Both the position numbers and the translations under genes were made by a program. A DNA stretch of 55,878 nt from Microbacteriaceae bacterium (GTDB lineage Bacteria; Actinomycetota; Actinomycetes; Actinomycetales; Microbacteriaceae): the NCBI GenBank assembly GCA_947454285.1, contig CANGJO010000001.1:1-55878 (forward strand). Reading direction: 5' to 3'. Within the stretch, counting starts at the first letter, position 1, and the number at the start of each line of letters is the position of its first letter. This document shows positions 25,408 through 32,453 of the stretch, in pieces. The notes beneath the pieces were generated by a model that was not told where the DNA came from, ran no database searches, and saw only the letters and a list, made by a program, of their open reading frames with translations.

Positions 25408-26145
25408 ATGTGCGGTCGTTTTGTAGTCGCGCGTACCGTTGGTGAAATTCAAACAATTTTCGAAGCCGACGAAATCATTGGAGATCTTCCGGGCATCAGC
25501 TACAACGTTGCTCCGACTCAGCCAATCACCATAATTGTGGATCGCGCATTCGAGAAGGCTCCGGATGGCTCGCCTATCGGTGAATTGAGTCGCGAACTTC
25601 ATGCGGCACGTTGGGGTCTGGTGCCGCGCTGGGCAAAGAGCCCAACCGAGCACGCTCCCCTAATCAACGGACGCATCGAAACTATTTTGGAAAAGCCATC
25701 TTTCAAGGACTCGGTGGTTCGTCGCCGCTGTGTGATTCCGGCATCCGGTTATTACGAATGGCACGTGGCCGCCGATGGCACCAAGCAACCGTTCTACATC
25801 AGTGCCGGCACCGATGGAATGTTTGCGCTTGCTGGGCTTTACGAGTGGTGGGCAGATCCAGAGAAGGACGCCAAGGATCCTTCACGCTGGTTGTTGTCGG
25901 CAACGACCCTTACCAAGCACACCGCACCTGAACTGGCGCACATTCACGATCGCAACCCGGTGCTGTTGTCCCCTGATACCTTCGAGGCCTGGCTGGATCC
26001 ACACATTGAAGGCGATCAAGAATTGCTTAACGCCGTGGCGAACGATTCAGACGTGGTTGCCGGTGAGGCTGAATTCTTTAAGGTTGGCGCCGAGGTCGGC
26101 AAGGTTTCGAATAACAGCGAAGCGCTAATCAAACCACTTAGCTAA
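25408..26145 (+). CDS. SRAP domain abasic-site processing protein (YedK/HMCES family)
   Basis: Forms a thiazolidine crosslink with abasic sites in single-stranded DNA, shielding them at replication forks. All key residues are visible: catalytic Cys2 (MCGRF, after Met removal), Asn33 in SYNVAPTQP, Glu117 in ASGYYEWH and His180 in HIHDRNPV. Length 245. Starts 2 bp after the DedA gene stop with GAAGG upstream. No SOS-like operator is seen. Confidence 0.92.
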   Translation: MCGRFVVARTVGEIQTIFEADEIIGDLPGISYNVAPTQPITIIVDRAFEKAPDGSPIGELSRELHAARWGLVPRWAKSPTEHAPLINGRIETILEKPSFKDSVVRRRCVIPASGYYEWHVAADGTKQPFYISAGTDGMFALAGLYEWWADPEKDAKDPSRWLLSATTLTKHTAPELAHIHDRNPVLLSPDTFEAWLDPHIEGDQELLNAVANDSDVVAGEAEFFKVGAEVGKVSNNSEALIKPLS

Positions 26146-26155
26146 GCCTGCCCGA

Positions 26156-26797
26156 TTAAATCTGGGCTAGTTCGCTGGCAATCTGGCGAACGTGTTCCAT
26201 CGCGATGGTGTGACCACCCGGGTGCAACATGAATTCCACCTTTGCCCCTAGCGAAATCAATTCCTCAATCAACGCGTCAACTCGAACCTGTGGTGAATAT
26301 GCATCGGCAGCACCATTAGCAACCCAAACGTGTTTACCAGTTAGATCTGACTTGCCCTTCTTGAATGGCGTGTCGTCAAAGACCTTGTTGTTTCCCATAG
26401 CTACAACCCCGGCTACAGAATCAGGTTGCAACAGCAACAACGAGGTCGCCGCGTTTGCGCCATTCGAGAATCCAACGGCGTAGACGTTATCGGGGTTGAA
26501 GCCGTACTCGCCAGCCGCGGCCCATAGGAAATCCGCGAGCTCAGCCGAGTTCTCAATCACGGCCTTCTCGTCATAGGTGTCTTGTTCTAGCAGTGCAAAG
26601 AATCGGTTTGCGCCGTCGCTCTTGCGCAGACCTCGGGGTGACAACAAGTTGGCGTTTGGATCAAGTGCCTTGCCCAGCCCAAGCAGATCGTGCTCATCGG
26701 CACCTGAACCGTGCAGCAACAAAAGAGTCTTGCTATTTTCAACATCGGCGCTTGGTTGCCAAACGTGTGGTCTAGAAAGATCGCGCGGATTAACCAT
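26156..26797 (-). CDS. Alpha/beta hydrolase, carboxylesterase/phospholipase type
   Basis: Predicted esterase of the acyl-thioesterase/carboxylesterase 2 group. Catalytic triad: Ser111 in GFSNGAN, Asp165 in NGAADAYSP and His196 in HPGGHTI; an oxyanion-region LLLHGSGADEHDL is present. Length 213. It shares one base with the deoC stop/start (TAATG), so it is co-transcribed with deoC. Substrate unknown; it converges with the SRAP gene across 10 bp without a visible terminator. Confidence 0.85.
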   Translation of the reverse strand: MVNPRDLSRPHVWQPSADVENSKTLLLLHGSGADEHDLLGLGKALDPNANLLSPRGLRKSDGANRFFALLEQDTYDEKAVIENSAELADFLWAAAGEYGFNPDNVYAVGFSNGANAATSLLLLQPDSVAGVVAMGNNKVFDDTPFKKGKSDLTGKHVWVANGAADAYSPQVRVDALIEELISLGAKVEFMLHPGGHTIAMEHVRQIASELAQI

Positions 26798-27492
26798 TAC
26801 TGAGCCTTGGCGATGAATTCTTCAAGCACCTGTGCGGTTGCAGAGCAACCAGAGCGAGTCACGCCAAGATCCATGTAATCAATTAGTTGATCAAGAGTGC
26901 GAACACCACCAGAGGACTTAACCTTTAGTCGATCGCCCACGGTTTTCTTCATCAGGGCCACGTTGTGAGTGGTGGCGCCCTCGCTTGCAAAACCGGTTGA
27001 GGTTTTTACGTAATCGGCGCCGGCATTTTCAGTGAGCTCGCAAGCCTTGATAATCTGCTCGTCATTCAAGAATGCGGTCTCAAAGATTACTTTCACCGAT
27101 GCACCCGCAGCGTGCGCAACTTCGACTACCGCGCGAATGTCTTGCTCAACAAAATCAAAGTCACCCGAAAGCATGGCCGATACGTTCATCACCATGTCGA
27201 TCTCAACTGCGCCATTGGCAATTGCGTCCTTGGTTTCAAAGGCCTTGGTTGCGGTGGTGGTTGAACCGTGCGGGAATCCAATCACGGTGCAAACATTTAC
27301 GGTGCTACCTGCAAGGGCCTTTGCGGCTGCGGCCACGTCCATTGGGCGAATGCAGTACGAGGCGGTGTTGTATCTCAGAGCAAGCTCGGCCCCGGCTGCT
27401 ACATCGGCGTAGGTGAAGTCTGGCTTCAAAATTGAATGGTCAATGGTCTTGGCTACCTGTTCAAGGGTGTAGCCGCGGTAAGTCTTACTCAT
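26797..27492 (-). CDS. deoC: Deoxyribose-phosphate aldolase
   Basis: Cleaves 2-deoxyribose 5-phosphate to glyceraldehyde 3-phosphate and acetaldehyde in deoxynucleoside catabolism. Schiff-base Lys163 in DYVKTSTGF, proton-relay Asp99 in VEIDMVMN and Lys192 in KVKSSGG are all present. Length 231, typical. ATG 27492 is preceded by GAAACC and TAGACT (27504-27499), indicating a leaderless start. Head-to-head with a DUF167 gene only 22 bp away; a ribose-phosphate-isomerase-like gene lies just beyond. Confidence 0.95.
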   Translation of the reverse strand: MSKTYRGYTLEQVAKTIDHSILKPDFTYADVAAGAELALRYNTASYCIRPMDVAAAAKALAGSTVNVCTVIGFPHGSTTTATKAFETKDAIANGAVEIDMVMNVSAMLSGDFDFVEQDIRAVVEVAHAAGASVKVIFETAFLNDEQIIKACELTENAGADYVKTSTGFASEGATTHNVALMKKTVGDRLKVKSSGGVRTLDQLIDYMDLGVTRSGCSATAQVLEEFIAKAQ

Positions 27493-27498
27493 GGTTTC

Positions 27499-27508
27499 AG
27501 TCTAAGTT
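27499..27508. promoter_or_regulatory. Overlapping divergent -10 elements for deoC and the DUF167 gene
   Basis: AGTCTAAGTT holds TAGACT on the minus strand (27504-27499) and TAAGTT on the plus strand (27503-27508), sharing two base pairs. Each is 6 nt from its start codon. The whole intergenic region is 22 bp, so neither mRNA can carry a conventional leader with a Shine-Dalgarno. Confidence 0.6.
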
Positions 27509-27514
27509 TGTTTT

Positions 27515-27739
27515 GTGCGTGTGACTGTGATGGTGAAGCCGGGTTCTAAAAAAGGCCCGCTGGTTGAGGTTAATGAAGACTCGTCGCTCACCGTTTACCT
27601 GTTGCAGCGCGCTGTTGATGGTGCCGCAAATGAAGGCCTAATTGAACTGCTGGCCAAGCACTTTGCAGTCTCAAAATCCCGAGTCACCATAGAATCGGGA
27701 TTCACATCAAGAATTAAACGCGTCTCAGTAGATATCTAA
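27515..27739 (+). CDS. DUF167 (YggU-like) protein
   Basis: Small conserved protein of the YggU/DUF167 family, function unknown. VTVMVKPGSKKGPLVEV, VYLLQRAVDGAANEGLIELLAKHFAVSKSRVTIESGFTSRIKRV matches the family's P-G-S-K and A-(N/D)-A-L-(I/L) patterns (here GAANEGLIELLA). Length 74. GTG at 27515 with TAAGTT 6 nt upstream, a likely leaderless start. 13 bp upstream of the RpiB-like gene and probably co-transcribed with it. Confidence 0.85.
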   Translation: MRVTVMVKPGSKKGPLVEVNEDSSLTVYLLQRAVDGAANEGLIELLAKHFAVSKSRVTIESGFTSRIKRVSVDI

Positions 27740-27752
27740 ATTAAGGAACCTC

Positions 27753-28214
27753 ATGCACATTGCCATGGCAAGTGACCACGCAGGTCGCGCACTAAAAGAG
27801 GAAATCAAGACCCTGCTTGCCCAACTTGGTCACACTGTGGTTGATTTTGGAACCAACACCGATGACCCGGCCGACCTACCCGACCACGTGCTGCCAGCAT
27901 CGCTTGCGGTTGCCAGCGGCGAGGCCCAGCGCGGAATCTTTGTTGACGGCGTTGGTTACGGCAGCGCGATGATCGCCAACAAAGTGCCAGGCATTTTTGC
28001 CGCAGTTTGTCAGGATTCGTTTTGCGCTGAACTTGCTCGCTCACATTCAGACACCAACGTACTTTGCCTAGGCGGCAAGATCATTGGCTCGGCAATCGCA
28101 CTTGAGATCGTAAAGGTCTGGATGCAGACCGATTGGCTTGGCACCACAGAGCCAAAGTACGCGCGTCGCGTTGAGAAGGTTGTTGCCATCGACGCCCAGT
28201 TCCGAGCCAACTAA
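27753..28214 (+). CDS. RpiB/LacAB-family sugar-phosphate isomerase, divergent paralogue
   Basis: Belongs to the RpiB/LacA/LacB fold by MHIAMASDHAGRALKEEI, ANKVPGIFAAVCQ and the conserved His98 region. The active-site loop GIFVDGVGYGSAMIANKVPG has Asp65 where E. coli-type RpiB has the catalytic Cys, and Ser71 where actinobacterial RpiB uses Glu. It is therefore probably not a standard ribose-5-phosphate isomerase; a different sugar phosphate or a LacAB-like role is possible. A normal-looking RpiB is encoded at 52460-52930. Neighbours deoC and DUF167 suggest pentose or deoxysugar metabolism. Length 153. Confidence 0.8.
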   Translation: MHIAMASDHAGRALKEEIKTLLAQLGHTVVDFGTNTDDPADLPDHVLPASLAVASGEAQRGIFVDGVGYGSAMIANKVPGIFAAVCQDSFCAELARSHSDTNVLCLGGKIIGSAIALEIVKVWMQTDWLGTTEPKYARRVEKVVAIDAQFRAN

Positions 28215-28222
28215 GTATTAGG

Positions 28223-28260
28223 CAAAAGAAAACCCGCCAAACCTATCGGTGTTGGCGGGT
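28223..28260. terminator. Terminator between RpiB-like gene and tRNA-Ala (convergent)
   Basis: ACCCGCCAA (28232-28240), 11-nt loop, TTGGCGGGT (28252-28260). On the minus strand it is followed by TTTTCTTTT, a good terminator for tRNA-Ala; on the plus strand only a weak T-tract follows. The loop contains a copy of the octamer TATCGGTG. Confidence 0.8.
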
Positions 28261-28268
28261 AATTCTTG

Positions 28269-28341
28269 TGGACCTAAGGGGATTTGAACCCCTGACCCCC
28301 TGCATGCCATGCAGGTGCGCTACCAGCTGCGCCATAGGCCC
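28269..28341 (-). tRNA. tRNA-Ala(GGC)
   Basis: A complete cloverleaf reads on the minus strand: acceptor GGGCCTA pairs with TAGGTCC, including the G3-U70 pair that defines alanine tRNAs. The anticodon loop ATGGCAT contains GGC, and the T arm contains GGTTCAAATCC. CCA is not encoded. Confidence 0.97.
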
Positions 28342-28378
28342 GTGCGTTGCCTAAGCAACCTAAACAGTTTACAACAAT

Positions 28379-28747
28379 CTAGGCTGCTGGAACTGCATCA
28401 AGTTTTACCACTGGGCAGTCCTTCCAAAGGCGTTCCAGCGAGTAGTACATGCGGTCTTCCTCGTGCATGATGTGGCAAATCACATCACCAAAGTCCAGCA
28501 GAATCCAGCGACCGGTCTCTTTGCCCTCGCGACGCAGGTACTTGATTCCGGCCTCGTGAAGTTTGAATTCAATTTCGTCGGCGATCGCAGCTACCTGGCG
28601 CTCGTTTCTGCCAGATGCCAAAAGAAACACATCGGTAAGCGGCATTGGTTCGGTTACATCTAGGGCAATTATGTTTTCGCCAAGCTTGTCGGCAGCAGCA
28701 GCTGCTGCGATGTTTGCTACCTGAATAGCTTTTGGAGTTGCGCTCAC
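28379..28747 (-). CDS. rsfS: Ribosome silencing factor RsfS
   Basis: Binds L14 on the 50S subunit and blocks subunit joining under starvation. IAAAAAADKLGENIIALDVTEPMPLTDVFLLASGRNERQV and GRWILLDFGDVICHIMHEEDRMYYSLERLW match the family closely. Length 122. GTG start with AAGGA 5 nt upstream. The nadD-unknown-rsfS order is typical of actinobacteria; tRNA-Ala lies downstream on the same strand. Confidence 0.94.
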   Translation of the reverse strand: MSATPKAIQVANIAAAAAADKLGENIIALDVTEPMPLTDVFLLASGRNERQVAAIADEIEFKLHEAGIKYLRREGKETGRWILLDFGDVICHIMHEEDRMYYSLERLWKDCPVVKLDAVPAA

Positions 28748-28760
28748 TTAGATCCTTCGT

Positions 28761-29579
28761 TTACTTCAAGAATCCAAGCATAAATGCTGCAAGGACCAGA
28801 CCACCCACGGCGATCATCAGAAGAGATAGGGTCAACACGGCGAAACCTGCATTTTGCCCCTTAGCGCGTTTGCTTGGCATGATGCCAATCTTGCCGGCGG
28901 TGTTAACAACGCCACTGGCACGAATAGGAGCAATGGTAGATACGTAGCCGTTTACGCTGTCTTGCGCGATCGCCTCATCTACCTGTGCCGCATCCAAGAT
29001 GGTTGCGATTTCACCGGTGTTGGTAGAAAGATTTGGAAGTTCTATCGAACCGGTCTTCAACAACTCACCAGTTTCAGAAATTGCAATCGAGATTGCATCA
29101 AGTGGCTCAAAGTTGTCGATGATGATCGACGCGGTCTGCGGTTCGATGTTCAAGTTGGGTGACACGTCAAAAAGTTGAACCGATGCCGTGATTGGCTCTT
29201 CGGCCTCGCCAAGTACCGGTTCGTAAACCGGAGTCGCAGTAACCGGTGCAGCCGGAGCTACCGGTGCACTTGCAACAGGTTCAGCAACCTTGGGCGCATA
29301 GGGATTAATCACGCCGGTGGTGGCTACCTGTGCTACAGAACTGCTTGCTACCTGCACGTTGGTAACTGCAGTAGAGACTTCTGATATGTCACTCTCATCA
29401 GTAAGTCGACCCATCTGCACAAGCTGGTTCTTAGTAAGAGGTGGAAAGTTAAATCCGGAAACCACCGGCTCAACTGACTCAGCAACAACTTCAGCAACTG
29501 GCTCTTGCGAAAGACCATTGGTTGCGCGCAACTGCGCCTCGCGCAATTCGCGACGCGACAAAAACGGCCCCTCGGTCAT
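28761..29579 (-). CDS. Unknown protein with basic N-terminal motif and C-terminal membrane anchor
   Basis: No function recognised. 272 residues: an N-terminal SRRELREAQLRA motif, a long low-complexity Ala/Val/Pro/Ser region (about 25-110), a middle domain of unclear fold (about 110-215), a basic PSKRAKGQNAG stretch, and one hydrophobic segment FAVLTLSLLMIAVGGLVLAAFML at the C-terminal end. It is probably tail-anchored with the bulk in the cytosol. It overlaps nadD by 4 nt and precedes rsfS by 13 bp, a position often held by a poorly conserved protein in this group. Confidence 0.75.
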   Translation of the reverse strand: MTEGPFLSRRELREAQLRATNGLSQEPVAEVVAESVEPVVSGFNFPPLTKNQLVQMGRLTDESDISEVSTAVTNVQVASSSVAQVATTGVINPYAPKVAEPVASAPVAPAAPVTATPVYEPVLGEAEEPITASVQLFDVSPNLNIEPQTASIIIDNFEPLDAISIAISETGELLKTGSIELPNLSTNTGEIATILDAAQVDEAIAQDSVNGYVSTIAPIRASGVVNTAGKIGIMPSKRAKGQNAGFAVLTLSLLMIAVGGLVLAAFMLGFLK

Positions 29580-30172
29580 TTAGTCCCCTGGTCAGAACGG
29601 TAAAGATCATTTTGTTGAATGTAATCGATGACTGCCTCAGGCAATAGGTAATCGATTGGTTTTCCAGCCTTAACTCTGGCACGGATATCGGTAGAAGAAA
29701 TAGCCAAAGCCGGAATTTCTAGCAGCGAAACCGCGCCATGTGGTGATTTTGGAACCTCAAGCGAGTGTCCGGGGCGAGTTACACCTACCAAATGGGCCAG
29801 CGGCCAAATCTGTTCGGCGTCTTTCCAGGTTCCAATCTGAGAAATAGAGTCGGCGCCGGTGATGAAAAATAGTTCGGCATTAGGGTGCTCGGCGGCTATG
29901 TCGCGAAGAGTGTCAACCGTATAAGTAGGTCCAGGGCGATCAACGTCTACCCTGCTGATGTCGAAATGCTCGTTGCCGGCGATTGCCAGCTGCGTCATTC
30001 GGTATCGGTGTTCAGAATCTGTAATGGTTTGTTTTTGCCAAGGTTCACCGGTTGGCACAAAAATTACTTTGGCTAAATGAAATGCCGAGGCAGCTTCACT
30101 TGCTGCGACTAAGTGGCCAAAGTGGATTGGGTCAAAAGTTCCACCCATCACGCCGAGACGAATTTTGCTCAT
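29576..30172 (-). CDS. nadD: Nicotinate-nucleotide adenylyltransferase
   Basis: Makes deamido-NAD from nicotinate mononucleotide and ATP. The nucleotidyltransferase motif GGTFDPIHFGH is at residues 10-20, and the C-terminal ISSTDIR at about 172-178. Length 198, typical. ATG at 30172; only a distant AGGAGT is upstream, so it is probably read through from the preceding small gene. It overlaps the next gene by 4 nt. Confidence 0.95.
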   Translation of the reverse strand: MSKIRLGVMGGTFDPIHFGHLVAASEAASAFHLAKVIFVPTGEPWQKQTITDSEHRYRMTQLAIAGNEHFDISRVDVDRPGPTYTVDTLRDIAAEHPNAELFFITGADSISQIGTWKDAEQIWPLAHLVGVTRPGHSLEVPKSPHGAVSLLEIPALAISSTDIRARVKAGKPIDYLLPEAVIDYIQQNDLYRSDQGTK

Positions 30173-30195
30173 GCGAGAAAAGCCCTAGGTGACTC

Positions 30196-30372
30196 CTAGT
30201 GGTGAGCCTTAGATTCGTCTACCTTGTGCTCGTGGCGGTTTGCAACATCGCGGTAAGACCAGGTGATTACACCCAAAAGAATGAAGGTTCCGATGGCGAT
30301 AACGCCGAACCAGAATGAAGGGAATGGTAGAACCACGAATGGCTCTTCAGCTGCTGCAAGAATTGCGTTCAT
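30196..30372 (-). CDS. Small single-pass membrane protein (58 aa)
   Basis: Reads MNAILAAAEEPFVVLPFPSF..., then FGVIAIGTFILLGVITW, then SYRDVANRHEHKVDESKAHH. One membrane helix with a His-rich cytosolic tail. ATG 30372 is preceded by TTAGGAGAAATA, one of the best Shine-Dalgarno sequences in the window, so it is very likely translated. It lies between proA and nadD, 23 bp before nadD. I recall similar short proteins with a W-S-x-R-D-V-A-N-R motif upstream of nadD in other actinobacteria; function unknown. Confidence 0.8.
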   Translation of the reverse strand: MNAILAAAEEPFVVLPFPSFWFGVIAIGTFILLGVITWSYRDVANRHEHKVDESKAHH

Positions 30373-30429
30373 TATTTCTCCTAAGAACTAGTTCCAGAAT
30401 AACCTAGGCCAAGGCCCGATTGAGGGTAA

Positions 30430-31677
30430 TTAGGCCCTAACCTGGCCAGATCCGCGCACCAACCACTTAGTTGTGGTCAACTCTGGCAGCCCCATTGGGC
30501 CACGAGCATGCAATTTCTGGGTTGAGATGCCAACTTCGGCACCAAATCCAAATTCGCCACCATCGGTGAAACGCGTTGAAGCGTTGACCATTACGGTCGA
30601 TGCGTCCACCTCGGCCAAGAAGCGCTCGGCATTTTCAACGTTTTCGGTGATGATCGATTCGGTGTGCTTGGTTGAGTACTTTGCGATGTGCGCGAGCGCC
30701 TCGTCCAAGTTCTCAACAACCTTCACCGATATGTCGAGATCGTGGTACTCAGTAGACCAATCCTCTTCGGTGGCAGGCACAGCGGCAAAGAAGTTTGCCT
30801 GAGTTGCCTCGTCACCGTGAATGGTCACGCCTGATTCAGATAGCTTGTCTAGCACTGCAGGCAGAATGCGCTCAACCGCTGATTCGTGAATCAACAGTGT
30901 CTCGGCTGCATTGCAAACACTTGGTCGCTGAACCTTGGCGTTGTGCACAATGTCAACCGACCAATCCAAACGCGCAGATTCATCGATGTAGATGTGCACC
31001 ACACCGTCACCGGTCTGAATAACAGGAACCTTGGCTTCTTGCACAACCTGCTGAATCAAACCGGCGCCACCGCGAGGAATCAATACGTCGATCAAGCCAA
31101 CCGCCTGCATCATTACGGTTCCACCATCGCGGCCAAATTCATCAACTGTCTGCACGGCATCGGAATCAATTCCAGCAATTGCCAGTGCATCTTGAAGTAG
31201 TTTCACCAAAACTCGGTTGGTGTTTTCTGCCGCACGGCCTCCGCGCAATACAACTGCGTTACCGCTCTTGATTGCCAACACTGCAATATCAATAGTCACA
31301 TTAGGACGTGCCTCATAAATCACACCGATAAGACCAAGCGGAACACGAACCTGGGTTAGCTTCAATGCGTTTGGCAAAGACATTCCGCGAATCACATCAC
31401 CGATTGGATCTGGCAGGCTGATGATTTTCAAAACCGCATCGGCGATTGCTGCAATGCGTTCGTGGTTTAGGCGAAGACGATCCTGCAGGCTCTCTGTCAT
31501 TGAATCTGCTTGACCATTTGCAATATCAATATTGTTAGCCGCGATGATTTCGTCGGCGCGAGCGTTTAGCAAATGAGAAATCTGGCGCAGCGCTTCATTC
31601 TTGGTTGCGGTTGGTGCTTGGGCTAGCGAGCTTGCCGCAGCCTTGGCCAACTTAATCTTGTCGAGTGCAGTTGTCAT
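30430..31677 (-). CDS. proA: Glutamate-5-semialdehyde (gamma-glutamyl phosphate) reductase
   Basis: Second enzyme of proline synthesis; reduces gamma-glutamyl phosphate with NADPH. The catalytic Cys lies in VQRPSVCNAAETLLIH; TRFTDGGEFGFGAEVGIS near the C terminus is diagnostic. Length 415, typical. ATG shares one base with the proB stop (TAATG), forming proB-proA. Confidence 0.96.
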   Translation of the reverse strand: MTTALDKIKLAKAAASSLAQAPTATKNEALRQISHLLNARADEIIAANNIDIANGQADSMTESLQDRLRLNHERIAAIADAVLKIISLPDPIGDVIRGMSLPNALKLTQVRVPLGLIGVIYEARPNVTIDIAVLAIKSGNAVVLRGGRAAENTNRVLVKLLQDALAIAGIDSDAVQTVDEFGRDGGTVMMQAVGLIDVLIPRGGAGLIQQVVQEAKVPVIQTGDGVVHIYIDESARLDWSVDIVHNAKVQRPSVCNAAETLLIHESAVERILPAVLDKLSESGVTIHGDEATQANFFAAVPATEEDWSTEYHDLDISVKVVENLDEALAHIAKYSTKHTESIITENVENAERFLAEVDASTVMVNASTRFTDGGEFGFGAEVGISTQKLHARGPMGLPELTTTKWLVRGSGQVRA

Positions 31678-32453
31678 TATCGCCCTTCGAACCAGGTACC
31701 AATGTCGGCACCTTCTAGTGCCAAAGAAACTTGATCGGTGTTGGTAAGCAACACGCTCACGCCAGCCTCAGTGGCAACCTTTGCAGCAGAAACTTTAGTC
31801 ACTGCCCCACCGGTGCCAACGTTGGTGCTGCTTCCACCAATTTCAACGCCGCCAAGATCTTCACCAAACTTCACGGTGTGAATTCGCTTTGCGCCTTGCT
31901 TGGTTGGTGGCATGTCGTAAAGCGCGTCAACATCACTCAACAGGACCAGCGCATCGGCATCAACCAAAACCGCAACCAGCGCAGCCAGGCGGTCGTTGTC
32001 ACCGAATTTAATTTCGTGAGTAGCCACGGTGTCGTTTTCGTTCACGATAGGCAGCGCACGAAGCTTCACCAGGCGATCCAAAGTTGCCTTGGCGTTTTTA
32101 CGAGTTTCCTCGTCCTCAAAATCACCGGCGGTAAGCAAAACCTGACCAACGATGATTGAGTACTTGTCTAGCGACTCTTGGTAGCGAGCAATCAGCTTGC
32201 TCTGCCCCACCGATGCCAGCGCCTGCACAGTTGCTAGGTCGTCTGGACGAGCGTCAAGATTAAAGATTGGTAGTGCGGTGGCAATTGCACCGGAAGTTAC
32301 CAGAATGATTTCGGTGCCGCACGCGTGCGACTTAGCCAGTGCCTCAACCAAGAAATCAATCTTGTTTGCGTTTTCACCACTGATTGATGACGAGCCAACC
32401 TTAACGACGACTCGCTTGGCATTAGCCAACTCGCTTCTGTCTCTAAGAGCCAC
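31677..32453 (-). CDS. proB: Glutamate 5-kinase without PUA domain
   Basis: First enzyme of proline synthesis; phosphorylates glutamate. The amino acid kinase domain is complete: VVVKVGSSSIS, VTSGAIATALP, PIVNENDTVATHEIKFGDND and the GTGGAVTKVSAAKVATEAGV motif. The protein ends at 258 residues, directly after this domain, whereas E. coli ProB (367 residues) carries a C-terminal PUA domain. GTG start immediately follows the obgE TAA. The frame ends cleanly into the proA start, so the short form looks native rather than broken. Confidence 0.93.
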   Translation of the reverse strand: MALRDRSELANAKRVVVKVGSSSISGENANKIDFLVEALAKSHACGTEIILVTSGAIATALPIFNLDARPDDLATVQALASVGQSKLIARYQESLDKYSIIVGQVLLTAGDFEDEETRKNAKATLDRLVKLRALPIVNENDTVATHEIKFGDNDRLAALVAVLVDADALVLLSDVDALYDMPPTKQGAKRIHTVKFGEDLGGVEIGGSSTNVGTGGAVTKVSAAKVATEAGVSVLLTNTDQVSLALEGADIGTWFEGR

